From Canna indica (taxonomy: Eukaryota > Streptophyta > Magnoliopsida > Zingiberales > Cannaceae), in the NCBI GenBank assembly GCA_034359265.1, contig CP136891.1, forward strand, positions 87,376,001-87,440,000: a DNA stretch of 64,000 nucleotides, in the 5' to 3' direction. Below are positions 1 to 12,103 of the stretch, one piece after another. Position 1 is the stretch's first letter; each line of letters begins with the position of its first letter. A model generated the notes under the pieces. The model made no database searches, was not told where the DNA came from, and saw nothing but the letters and a program-made list of their open reading frames with translations. The position numbers and the translations under genes are program-made.

Positions 1-1226
<1,226 letters not shown>

Positions 1227-2503
1227 GCTGTCCGCGGCTCTCTCACATGAACCTTCTACCCAGAACCCGATCAGATAACCCCTTCACCCCCTACTCTACC
1301 CCGATTGCCGATCGTCAGCTGAAATCGGGGGCTACCAAGGCGAGCGAGCAAGCGCTTCCAGCGACCAGCCTCGAGTTCGAGCTCGATATCAACTACTGCA
1401 AAACCCAGATCCCTCTCTCTCTCTTCGATGACGATTACTACTGCCAGGAGCCCAGGACTAAGGTTTGAGGGGATTGGGAGGGAGTGATGCCGAGAAAGGG
1501 CGTCCGACAGAGCGAGAGCTCGCGTAGCCTCCTTTTAATTTCCCCGCTCATGCGAACGGTTAAAGCAAATGGAGCGACACGGTCGCAAGTGGAATATCTC
1601 GCATGCGATCGCCGGTAAGCAAAATATCTTTCGTAAAAAGACGATAATACCCTTGTCAAATGGATAGGCGCGGCCATGTTATATACGTAATACGACTCAG
1701 AACAGAATCGACGCTGCGTTGACTTCACTGCTGGGCCTGGGCGGATAAATAAATGTGGCCTTTAGTACGCCGTGAAAATAGTAGGAATCGTCGAGGGCAT
1801 TTCAGTAATTTTAAATTTATAAGTATAAGTAATCCATTTCTGTTTATATATAATAGATTCAAGGAAAGTGACGTGGCAAGTTTACAAATATCTTTTGCTA
1901 ATGTCAGAATGCGTGGAAATTGTAAGCAATTTAATCAATTACATATTTAATTAAAAACCTAAGGTATTATATATATATATATAAAAGTTTTGCTATATCA
2001 TTCTAAAAATCAGTCTAATAATCCTCCTAATTACTCACATTGACGGGAGTGATAATTTCATCAACAATCATGATCATTTTATTATACGTGAGTATTAGAA
2101 GGATTATTAAGCACAACAGTTAAAATAATTTAACATTTCTCATACAGTAATTTAACGTCAATTGGATTAAATTGTCAATTTAATTATATTTATTTTTAAA
2201 ATTTATCAGATAATGACTTGAATATATATATATATATATATATCATAGATATTTTCTTGATACACGACACGAGTTTTAGGAAGTGTTAAAAGTATTTAGG
2301 GTAGTAATTTAATATGCATCGTGTTAATGCATTGAATTGAATGTGGCGGTTCATATCGTGACTTTGCGTTGATTCTTGATTATTATGAGAGTTATATTTT
2401 AGTATATTGACATGAGTTAGAAGTGGATGGGATTTGAGTTGGATTGCATAAACCATAATGCACATCACCTTTCGTATTATGCTATTATCCTTGATATTTG
2501 GTC
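1227..2503. other. SnRK2 upstream region and intergenic DNA
   Basis: Moderate-GC sequence from 1227 to about 1560 is probably the promoter and 5' UTR of the minus-strand SnRK2 gene; no TATA box could be fixed with confidence. From about 1750 the DNA is AT-rich, with TA dinucleotide runs near 1968-1984 and 2225-2243 and a small hairpin element at 1987-2120 (listed separately). No coding evidence is seen. Confidence 0.5.
1987..2120. repeat. Small hairpin MITE-like repeat, copy A
   Basis: An imperfect inverted repeat (2017-2038 against 2088-2108, about 20 of 22 bases pairing) encloses roughly 50 bases. A diverged copy of the same sequence, in the same orientation, lies at 63437-63560, so this is a dispersed repeat and not a one-off hairpin. 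No target duplication was identified, so the superfamily is unknown. Confidence 0.45.
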
Positions 2504-2508
2504 CTATT

Positions 2509-2988
2509 TGTTAGAATATTTTCTAAATATTCTATATTTTCATTTTCATATATGTGGGCTACAATCAATTATAATGTTTTGATTTAATAAAAGCGGGTTT
2601 GATCTTATGATCCATTATTAAGATGCCTATTAGCTCATGTGATCTTGATCCATGTGATTTGAGCTTGAAACACTTAATCATGATTTGTGTGATTAATCAA
2701 GTGTAGGCCCGATTAATGAAGCCCGTGATGGACGGGCCCATATAATCAATTATAAATAGAGGCTAGGTCCCCTCTATACACCGTGTGGAAAAACCCTAGC
2801 TCATATTTGCTTTCCCCATCGAAAGCAGAGCATTTGAGGCGGTGTTGTGGAGGAAGACCCGGCTTCTCTTGGAGATCCAGAAATTTATTCCGCTGCAAAT
2901 TATGTCGTCATCAAGTAAGATCCTATCTTACTAATTTATTTCTGATATTCTTATATTCATGAAATTCTTGTGTAAGATTTGTCTAACA
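2509..2988 (+). repeat. 5' LTR of the copia element
   Basis: 480 bp, terminal inverted repeat TGTTAGA/TCTAACA. A TATA-like stretch (ATTATAAATAGAGG, near 2750-2763) followed by CTCTATACACC is the likely promoter and transcription start region. Nine substitutions separate it from the 3' LTR; most look like C-to-T or G-to-A changes in the 3' copy. Confidence 0.95.
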
Positions 2989-2991
2989 AAT

Positions 2992-3003
2992 TGGTATCAG
3001 AGC
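2992..3003 (+). other. Primer-binding site (initiator tRNA-Met)
   Basis: TGGTATCAGAGC, three bases after the 5' LTR, is the standard plant copia primer site complementary to the 3' end of initiator tRNA-Met. Confidence 0.93.
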
Positions 3004-4591
3004 TTTGTTTCATGAATTTAAGAATTCGTTTGTATTATGAGATGATTTTAATATGATGAATAATCTGTTTAGATGCTGATTCGTCATGTTTGAAAAATTA
3101 AAATTAATTTTTTTGTTCAAATTAATTTAGTATTCTTCGGATATGATATATTTTTATTGAATCATATTTTTATCCGTTGATTCTTTTTCTTCATCTTGTA
3201 ATTTTATTAAGAGATTATAATCTGGATCTTATACAGTAAAATATATGATTTGATCTGAAAAATTGTGATTGTACAATTAAATTCCTGTTCAAATTAATAA
3301 AGCACATGGTGCTGTTTTCGTCAAAATCTGCCTTTTCGCCTCATCATCGGCGTCAGCGCCGCGCAAGGCGTGCGAGCGCGTCGAGGCGTGCTGGCGTCAC
3401 CGCGTCAGCAACGCGCTCGACGAGGCGAGCGTGCGAGCGCGTCGCTCGCGTCCCGGGCATGCTCGCCGTCTCGTCAGAGGCACGCTTGACGAGGCAGGCA
3501 GCGGCGCCCGCTTCTGTTGTGCCCTAACGGGCACGCGGGCGTCGCCCGTGTGTTAGCTGCTGGCGCCCGCTTCCCTGCACCCGATCCGCAGGGCTCGCTG
3601 GGCTGGGCCGGCTGGGTCACTGGGCTGGGCTGCTGAGCCCAGCACTTCAGACCCAATTCACAGTAAATAAATAAAGAATTATATAATATATTTGAAAAAT
3701 CTGCCCAGTAAAATTTTAGACCAAAATTATTTTTTCTGCATATATTTAGATTTTCATGCTATAATGATTCAAATTTTGAACATTATAAATGCCAATATAT
3801 AGATTTATTCATGCTTCAATTGGCTTGATTTATGAATTATTGTTATAATTAAATTGCCATGATTTAATTATAATTCATGTTATATTTTGCATAATTATTT
3901 ATTTTTATTTATGCAAATTTTATACATGCCAATTTATTATTGTAATAGATTTATTCATGCTTCAATTGACTTGATTTATGAATTATTGTTGTAATTCAAT
4001 TGCTATGATTTAACTATAATTCATGTTATATTTTTGCATAATTACTTATTTTATTTATGCAAATTTCATACATGATAATTCATTATTGTAAATTATGTTA
4101 TTTTTTATAAAACCTCAAACCTAATATTGTGACAATTAGGTGCAGAGCTTGACATAATTTATAAATAAATATAAATAATTTAAAGGGCATAATATTGATT
4201 CCTGATGAGTTTTTTCACTAGTTATTATTTGTAATTACCACCAAAGTGGGATTACTTATAATGAGTGGTGTATTTTCTCATCATATGAGGAATACTGAAG
4301 ATTAATTCATTCAATAGTTTTTCCCAAAGGATGATTATTGAGTGTCTTAATTGGAGGTCTTATTAAATGGAGTTATTAGGGTGCATTGGTCTAGAGATCT
4401 GTTTGCCCAAAGGTGATAGATTTTCAAAATCATTGTATTCTCATTCTGTAACTCAGTGAGGCTTTATTTTGTGATTGCATGTTCTGCCCAAAGGTGAATA
4501 TGTAATATTTGGTTAGCCTCAATTTTAATTATATTTCATGCCCTATAATTTAATCTAATATATTTTCATTCATGTCACAGTAACTTTTAGT
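3004..4591 (+). other. Long untranslated leader of the copia element
   Basis: About 1.6 kb of non-coding leader between primer site and gag. It holds a sharply GC-rich island at about 3310-3655 (many GCG and CGTC words) inside otherwise AT-rich DNA, then an imperfect tandem duplication with a 146-base period (3801-3946 and 3947-4091). No convincing protein is encoded. Confidence 0.8.
3801..4091 (+). repeat. 146-bp imperfect tandem duplication in the copia leader
   Basis: Two units both start AGATTTATTCATGCTTCAAT (3801 and 3947) and continue with the same words (tgatttatgaattattgtt, ataattcatgttatattttt). The units differ by scattered substitutions and small indels. Confidence 0.85.
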
Positions 4592-7500
4592 ATGAACAAC
4601 TGCAATGCCTCTATTGATATGTTGACTGGTTCAAACTTTAAGAAGTGAAAACACGATATAGAATTCTCTCTAGGCATGGCTGATCTTGACATGACTATTC
4701 ATGAAGACAAGCCGGTCATTCCTGAAGGTCAAACCGCCACTCCTGATCAAAAAGATCTATTAGCTAAGTGGGAGAGATCCAACAGATTAAGTTTGCTTGC
4801 CATTAAAAGGACTGTTCCTGAACATTTAATGAGTGGATTGTCTGATACTTCAAATGTCAAAGAGTTTCTTATTTCTATTGGGAAAAGATTTCAAGTGGCT
4901 GATAATGCTGAGACTGCATATCTAATGAAAGAATTGACAACTATGGTTTATGATAACTCTGGGGGTGTAAGAGAGTTCATTCTGAAAATGGTTATGCTTC
5001 AAACCCAGCTTAAAGCTTTGAAAGTTGAACTGGATGACTCCCTCTTCCTTGTTCCTCATGCCCTAAATTCTCTTCCTGCTGAGTTCAGTCAAATTAAGAC
5101 TGCCTATATTACTCAGAATGAAAAATGGACCCTGAATGATCTCATCACTAAATGTGTTGCTGAGGAAGAGAAACTTAAGAAAGAAAAAAGTGATCTATCT
5201 CTTCTAACAGTTCATCCTAAACCTCATTATGGCAAGCCTCATAAGAAATTTAAGCGTTTCTCACCTGCTGCTCCAAAGAAATCTCATAAAGGACAAGGTA
5301 GTGGTCAGAATAACCCCAATGAAGGTTCTAAGCCTGCCCCTACTAAGAAATCGATCAGATGTCTCTTTTGCAAAAAGAAAGGACACAAAAGGTTTGAATG
5401 TACAAAGTTTAAGGCCTGGTTAGAAAAGAAGCAAAAAGCTGGAGGTAACCCCTTAGCCCTTGTTTGTTTTGAGTCTAATCTAGTTGATGTCCCTATTAAT
5501 TCTTGGTGGTTTGATAGCGGGTCCACAACCCATGTTGCTATTTCTATGCAGATTTTTGCAAACCTGAGGAAACCAAGTCTGAGGCAAAGCAAACTGAGAG
5601 TAGGAAATGATCTTGAAGTAACTGTGGAGTCTGTAGGAGATGTTAGATTGTTTTTAGAGTCAGGATTTGAACTTGTTCTGAAGGACACCTTATATGTACC
5701 TTCATTTAGGAGAAATTTGATTTCTGTTTCTTGTTTAGATAAACTTGGATTTCATTTTAGTTTTGGAAATGGAAATATGAATATTATTTTGAATTCTCAA
5801 ATTATTGGAAGTGGATCTTTGTTTAATGGATTATATATGTTGTCCTTAGCTCCTGATTGTCCATCTACATCTCTAAACATTGAAAACAAAATTGCTAAAA
5901 GATCTAGGATTAAAGATAAATCTTTTCTTTTATGGCATAAACGCTTAGGTCACATCTCTAAAGAAAGGATTGAAAGACTTGTTAAAATTGACATTTTGCC
6001 TATCTTAGATTTTGAAGATATGGGGACTTATGTTGATTGTATTAGGGGTAAATTGACCAAAACTAAGAAAAAGAGTGCTTCTAGAAGTTCAAGTCTATTG
6101 GAAATCATTCATACAGACATTAGTGGACCTTACTCTCCTACCATTTGTGGTCATAAATACTTTATCACTTTTATTGATGACTTTTCTCGATATGGCTATA
6201 TTTATTTGATTAAAGAAAAGTCTGAAGCGCTTGATAAATTCAAAGTGTTTAAGACTGAAGTTGAAAAACAGTTGGGAACAGTCATCAAGATAGTGAGATC
6301 TGATCGTGGAGGAGAGTATTATGGTAGACATGGTGTTACTGGTCAACATGTAGGACCTTTTGCTTCATACTTGCAAGAATGTGGCATTGTTCCTCAATAT
6401 ACCATGCCAGGTAGTCTTGAACAAAATGGTGTAGCTGAAAGGTGTAACCGCACTCTTAAGGATATGATGAGGAGCATGATGAGCAGGTCGAATTTGCCAG
6501 AATTTCTGTGGGGCGAAGCCATTAAAACCTCTCTCTATATTCTTAACCGTGTCCCCAGTAAATCTATTCCCAAAACCCCTTTTGAACTGTGGACATGTAG
6601 AAAACTCAGTTTAAATCATTTTCGAGTCTGGCGATGTCCTGCTGAAGTGAGAATTTATAATCCCTCTGAGAAAAAGCTTGATTCTAGAACCATTCGTTGT
6701 TTTTTCATTGGATATTCAGATCATTCAAAAGGCTACCGTTTTTATTGTCCAAGCAAATGCACTAAAATTGTGGAGTCCTTGACAGCAAAATTTTTAGAAC
6801 TTGATATAGCTGAGCCTGATTCTCTTCATTCTGAACCTGTCACCAATGTATCAGTACCTCTTCCTTTTATCAATGATCTTAGGTCACTTGTTCCAGGTGA
6901 TTCTGTTGCTAGCCATGAAGATAGTATTCCTCATTCCCCTGTTCCTTCGGACAGTCCTTTAGCTGTTAATCCGCCTAATCCTATTATTGATTTGTTTCCT
7001 GCTGAACCTGCTTTACCTGTGCCAGTGAGAAGATCTACCAGAGAAAGGCGATCTGCAATCCCTGATGATTATTTGGTATATCTTAATGAAAATAATTATG
7101 ATGTTGGGGATGTCCTTGATCCTAGTGACTATAATCAAGTCATTTCTTGTGCACAGTCAGATAAATGGATATGTGCTATGAATGAGGAAATGCTTTCTAT
7201 GGTTGATAATAATGTTTGGGATTTGGTTGAATTACCTGAAAATTATAGACCTATTGGCTGTAAGTGGATTTTTAAAACCAAGAAGGACTCCAAAGGTAAT
7301 GTTGAGAGGTTCAAAGCCCGACTTGTTGCAAAGGGTTTTACCCAGAAAGAGGGCATTGACTATAATGAAACTTTCTCACCTGTTTTCTCTAAAGATTCTT
7401 TCAGAATTATTATGGCCCTTGTAGCTCATTTTGATTTAGAGTTACATCAGATGGATGTCAAAACAACATTTTTAAATGGTGATCTCTATGAAGAGGTTTA

Positions 7501-8700
7501 TATGAATCAACCTGAAGGTTATCAAAAGTCTGGCAGTGAGCATTTGGTATGCAAATTGAGAAAGTCCATTTATGGTTTAAAACAGGCTTCTAGACAGTGG
7601 TATTTAAAATTTGACATGATTGTGACTTCCATGGGTTTTGAGGAAAATAAAGTTGATCATTGCATATATATCAAGGTCAGTGGGAGCAAAATAATTTTTC
7701 TCATATTATATGTGGATGACAATCTGCTAGCTTCAAATGATCTTGCTCTCCTTTATGAAACTAAATCCATGTTGACTAAATCTTTCGATATGAAGGATCT
7801 TGGTGAAGCTTCTTTTGTACTGGGAATAGAAATCCATAGGGACAGATCTCGTTGTTTGCTTGGATTATCTCAAAAAGCTTATGTTAATCGAATTTTGGAA
7901 AGGTTCAACATGTCTGATTGCAAGCCTGGTGATGTACCTGTCATTAAAGGCGATAAATTTAGCAAAAATCAATGTCCTAAAAATGCATTAGAAAAGGGTC
8001 AAATGAATGGCAAGCTATTTGATAGTGCACTGGGGAGCCTGATGTATGCACAGGTTTGCACTAGACCAGACATTGCTTTTATTGTTGGAGTCTTGGGCAG
8101 ATATCAGTCAAATCCTGGCTATGATCATTGGGTAGCAGCTAAGAAAGTTATGAGATACCTGCAGAGGACTAAAGAACACATGCTTGTGTATAAAAGAGTA
8201 GAAAATTTAGAGATCGTAGGCTATTCTGACTCAGATCTTGCTGGGTGCCTTGATGACAGAAAATCTACATCTGGATATATTTTCATGTTAGCTGGAGGAG
8301 CCATCTCTTGGAAAAGTAAGAAACAGACTCTAATTGCTTCTTCCACTATGCAAGCAGAATTTGTGGCCTGTTACGCTGCGGCTTCTCAAGCTGTCTGGCT
8401 TAAGAATCTTATTTCTGGGCTTCGTCTTGTTGATTCTATTTCTAGGCCTCTTACTATTTATTGTGATAACAGTGCTGCTGTGTTCTTCACGGAGAACAAT
8501 AAAACCTCTAGTGGCTCAAAACATTTAGAGTTGAAATATTTGACTGTTAGAGATCTTGTAAAGAAATGAGATATTTTAGTTGAACACATAGAGACAGATC
8601 TGATGCTCGCTGATCCCTTAACCAAAGGACTCAGACCCATAGTCTTTAAAAGACATGTTGAAAATATGAGCATTCTGAGTTCTTTTGATGTGCTTGGTTA
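4592..8700 (+). pseudogene. gag-pol: Copia gag-pol polyprotein, interrupted
   Basis: The longest uninterrupted frame is 4676-8569 (1297 codons from ATG 4676). In that numbering: Gag core (UBN2 type); CCHC zinc knuckle from C229 (CX2CX4HX4C); aspartic protease [11 protein letters not shown]; integrase with an HHCC-type region (LWHKRLGH), [16 protein letters not shown] and [11 protein letters not shown]; reverse transcriptase with YVDD at 1012-1015; RNase H with GYSDSDLAG and IYCDNSAA. Breaks: in the same frame an upstream ATG (4592) with typical Gag N-terminal residues is cut off by a TGA at 4646-4648; a second TGA at 8567-8569 comes before 43 more in-frame family-like codons ending at a stop near 8699. 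The first cysteine of the integrase CX2C pair reads as tyrosine (TYVDC). The catalytic residues I could check are present. The element supplies replication and integration for itself only; the breaks suggest it needs proteins in trans. Confidence 0.93.
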
Positions 8701-9378
8701 GTGGGAGTTATTTTTTCCTTTTGTTTTGAGCACTTTGATACATGATTGTTAGGTTTATGTAACCGCATGTTCAATTATAAACTCTTTTTCCTTTGAGATA
8801 ATCTTGTCATATTTAATATATGTGTTCAATAATTATTTAAGACTCGGTATCATTTGAATCAGAATGTCTCTTGATTGATATCATATTTAAGTCTAGAGAC
8901 ATCATGTTTTTGTTTAAAGGCTCGGTGTCATGTGAATCATGTTGCCCATTGATTGATGCCAATTTTGAGTCTAGGGACTTGATGGTTTTTTAAAAACCAT
9001 ACGCTTTCTCTTACCGAAAGGTATATCTAGAAGAGAAAGTATGAGGACTGACAATGGAAATAACACTGTTCTTATCGGATCATTTTGAGTGTTATTTTCA
9101 TGCTACATTTCACACCAATGACAATTGTCAGTAATGTCAGTGGTATTCGTGATCATGGAAAGTCTTATGTCCAGTATTGTCATGATGGCTGCCATGATTC
9201 GATATCATTGGTTGTTGATATGAGTCATAATAAGTGTTGCATCTTGGATCATATTTTTTATTTTATTTATTTTGTGGCCACATTTTTATTTTTGAAGTAT
9301 GTGATTAAACCCGAGTGTCGTTTTTTAAATTTTTTCAAAAAATAAAATTTTACAATTGATCTTGCCCAAGTGGGAGAA
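8701..9378 (+). other. Copia 3' untranslated region with repeats, hairpin and polypurine tract
   Basis: Between pol and the 3' LTR are two imperfect tandem units with a 78-base period (from 8841 and 8919, core CTCGGTRTCATKTGAATCA), a stem with 9-base perfect arms (9004-9012 against 9031-9039), and the purine tract AAGTGGGAGAA at 9368-9378 that primes plus-strand synthesis. Confidence 0.85.
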
Positions 9379-9858
9379 TGTTAGAATATTTTCTAAATAT
9401 TCTATATTTTCATTTTCATATATGTGGGCTACAATCAATTGTAATGTTTTGATTTAATAAAAGCGGGTTTGATCTTATGATCCATTATTAAGATGCCTAT
9501 TAGCTCATGTGATCTTGATCCATGTGATTTGAGCTTGAAACACTTAATCATGATTGGTGTGATTAATCAAGTGTAGGCCCGATTAATGAAGCCCGTGATG
9601 GACGAGCCCATATAATCAATTATAAATAGAGGCTAGGTCCCCTCTATACACCGTGTGAAAAAACCCTAGCTCATATTTGCTTTCCCCATCGAAAGCAGAG
9701 CATTTGAGGCGGTGTTGTGGAGGAAGACCTGACTTCTCTTGGAGATCCAAAAATTTATTCCGCTGCAAATTATGTCGTCATCAAGTAAGATCCTATCTTA
9801 TTAATTTATTTTTGATATTCTTATATTCATGAAATTCTTGTGTAAGATTTGTCTAACA
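9379..9858 (+). repeat. 3' LTR of the copia element
   Basis: 480 bp and the same length as the 5' LTR, with no indels and nine substitutions by hand count. It ends TCTAACA and is followed by the CTATT target duplicate at 9859-9863. Confidence 0.95.
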
Positions 9859-9863
9859 CTATT

Positions 9864-10204
9864 AACATTGTCCTACTGAGCTTTTTGATGACTTTATTAT
9901 GGATTATCATATTGCTCTATTATTTCATACAAATCTTTCTTCTCACGGCAATCAAACCTGGACTTCGGCCTTCCATCTTTTTTAGTTACAATTCCAGCAA
10001 TTAGATACATAAATCCTTCAACCATCTATATATACTGTTGTAGTAAAAACTCACGACCCTGCTAATCCTAATATCTTCTTAATTTGTCTTTCTTACGGTA
10101 GATGCATTATTATCATGCTTCTCTTTATTTATATCATGAGAAAAGTGTCACTCTTTCTGATGACATTCAAGATTGTACTCCCTCAAAAGACATTTGAAGA
10201 TTGA
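9864..10204. other. Intergenic DNA without recognised features
   Basis: AT-rich unique-looking sequence between the copia element and the next TIR element. No coding or repeat signal was recognised. Confidence 0.5.
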
Positions 10205-10872
10205 GGGCCCGTTTGATTCACAAATTATTTATCACAGGACACCAGACAAGAATAAGGACAGGACATTAGATGTCTTGGAATAATAGCTATACCATATTTA
10301 TTTCGTCAAGAACAGGACACGATATTCCGTTATGTCATGCGTTTGTTTCGCTATAACAAAGTATTATATATGACAAATGATTAAAATATCATTGTAAATT
10401 AGTCTTAAAATTAATTAATATGTAAAAAATATTAATATATAGTATCAAATACTTTAATACAATAAGAAGTTTTAGTTTAACTAATAAGTGTTCAACTAAT
10501 TTTCAATTAATCAAAAAATATAACAATAAAATAATACCGAAAAATATAAAAATCATACCAAATGATTTCCAATCTAAAATCTGACACCACCATCGCGTTC
10601 AGCACGCGAAAATTTACAACTTTGGTATTCACCTCGACTTGATCCGACGATTCTACGATCAAAGAAAGTGATAATTTTGACAATTACAATCATTGTCCTC
10701 CGCTCGATTTCGGTGTACCGAGAAATTTCTCAGTACACCAAAATGGGTGGAAATCCTGTCCCGGACAAGGAGAAATCCTTGTCCCAAAGCTTCTTTTGCA
10801 AATCAAATGGGAGACATGAGCGGATATCCAATCCAGTCCAATCTCTCATTTTTTAACAAACCAAACGGGCCC
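10205..10872. mobile_element. Possible non-autonomous TIR DNA transposon
   Basis: Ends are GGGCCCGTTTGATT (10205) and the inverse complement of GGGCCCGTTTGGTT (ending 10872), 13 of 14 bases identical, 668 bp apart. GGGCCCGTTTG-type ends are common on plant MITEs. The interior is AT-rich and encodes nothing recognisable. Flanks TGA and TGG do not give a clean target duplication, so the superfamily is left open. Confidence 0.5.
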
Positions 10873-11721
10873 TGGATCAGTACTAGAGCTGGACACAGAG
10901 CGACCTCAAATCACCAAGATGATCCTTTCCAATGAGCTCAGTGGGTCATCAAGAATCTTAATGCCTGGCTTGATTTGGACAAGCAAATGAGGATGCACGT
11001 ACAGAAAGAAAGGCCTTTAATCAGTTTAAATTGAAATTAAACCCAGAGATCTTGTAATGTAGATGATTTCCATCTTAAATTAGTACCAATAGCATTTATG
11101 TGGGTGCTATGACTCTTCCGGTCAACATCCCCAAGTCATCTTCTCAAAAGAGTATTAACTAATTCTACTTGAGAAGCAAGAAACCTGAAGAATTTAATTA
11201 AGGCTTATATCTGCTCATCATAATATTGGGACTTTTTGCCAAGAAATTAAGGGTTGGAAACTAGAAATTGGAAGCCCCTTCATTGTTTTTCCCCCCTTGA
11301 AACATCTGATCATGAACTCTTGCTGTGTGTATCCAACTACAGGAAAGTTCATTAGTGACATCTTGCTAAGTTCTATATTAGTCATAATCTTTTTATTATA
11401 ATTTTGAAACTGGACCAAGTATGAATCAATACAGTGGATATCTAGAGTTCTCTCTCTGTAGATGTATGAAGACAAATTAAAAGCATATCATATACATATC
11501 CATACTACTTAATTATTTTTCTCCGTGGAAATGGAATGATGTCGGACCATAGTCTTTTAATATACAATATGAATGAAATTTATAAAGCCAAGGTAGAAAA
11601 AGATTTTTGGAATCTAAACTGCATACCTGGAAGTCACGGGGTTCATATATACTTTTGCTGTATGAACTATATATAAACTTGACCCCATGATCAAAGTCAC
11701 TATATGCTTTGGGACTATTGT
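10873..11721. other. Intergenic DNA without recognised features
   Basis: No gene, long repeat or regulatory motif was recognised here. Confidence 0.5.
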
Positions 11722-12103
11722 TGTAATACTCCGGTTTAGTCCCACATCGAGAGTATATTAGATGTGGTGTTGACTTATAAGACTTGATGGGTGTACTACT
11801 ATCAACTTTAGCTTAAGCATTTTAATTGGGCCAATAAGTTGGCCTATGAAATTGATGAGTTAGTTATCCTATCAAGCGGATTGTAATAAATGGTATCAGA
11901 ACAAGACCTAGTTCTAGGCATGGTGAGGGAGCCTATGTGAGAAAGGGCTGCCCAGGTGAAGGGATGGAGCCGCTACTAGGCTAGGCCTCACATGCCGACG
12001 ACTTGAGTGTGATTCTGAGCTATGTGTTAAACTCGAGTTGAATCTTGACGAAAATGTCAAGACATAAGTGGAGGAGATTGTAATACTCCGGTTTAGTCCC
12101 ACG
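11722..12103 (+). mobile_element. TRIM-like LTR element, 3' LTR truncated
   Basis: A short terminal repeat (11722-11888, about 167 bp) starts TGTAATACTCCGGTTTAGTCCCAC and is followed two bases later by TGGTATCAGAAC (11891-11902), close to the initiator tRNA-Met primer site. After about 175 bases without coding capacity comes a purine stretch (AAGTGGAGGAGA) and a second copy of the LTR start at 12079, whose homology is lost after about 12103. Short LTRs, no coding domain and this layout define TRIM elements. A related solo LTR lies at 28157-28325. Confidence 0.75.

Larger units (their letters stand above)
2504..9863 (+). mobile_element. Ty1/copia LTR retrotransposon with 5-bp target duplication
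   Basis: The element proper is 2509-9858. Two 480-bp LTRs (2509-2988 and 9379-9858) begin TGTTAGA and end TCTAACA. Direct repeats CTATT flank it at 2504-2508 and 9859-9863, the 5-bp target duplication expected for copia. A primer site complementary to initiator tRNA-Met follows the 5' LTR (2992-3003) and a purine tract precedes the 3' LTR (9368-9378). Gag-pol order is Gag, protease, integrase, reverse transcriptase, RNase H, which defines copia (Pseudoviridae-type). By hand I count 9 base differences between the LTRs (about 1.9 percent), so the insertion is fairly young. The coding frame carries premature stops, so this copy is probably not autonomous. Confidence 0.97.

Noticed and set aside
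3306..3656. Possible proteins in the GC-rich copia leader
   Set aside because: Arg/Ala/Pro-rich translations in both directions reflect base composition; no domain and no start context.
9085..9345. 86-codon open frame between pol and the 3' LTR
   Set aside because: No similarity to an envelope or any known domain, and copia elements of this layout need no extra gene; probably chance.
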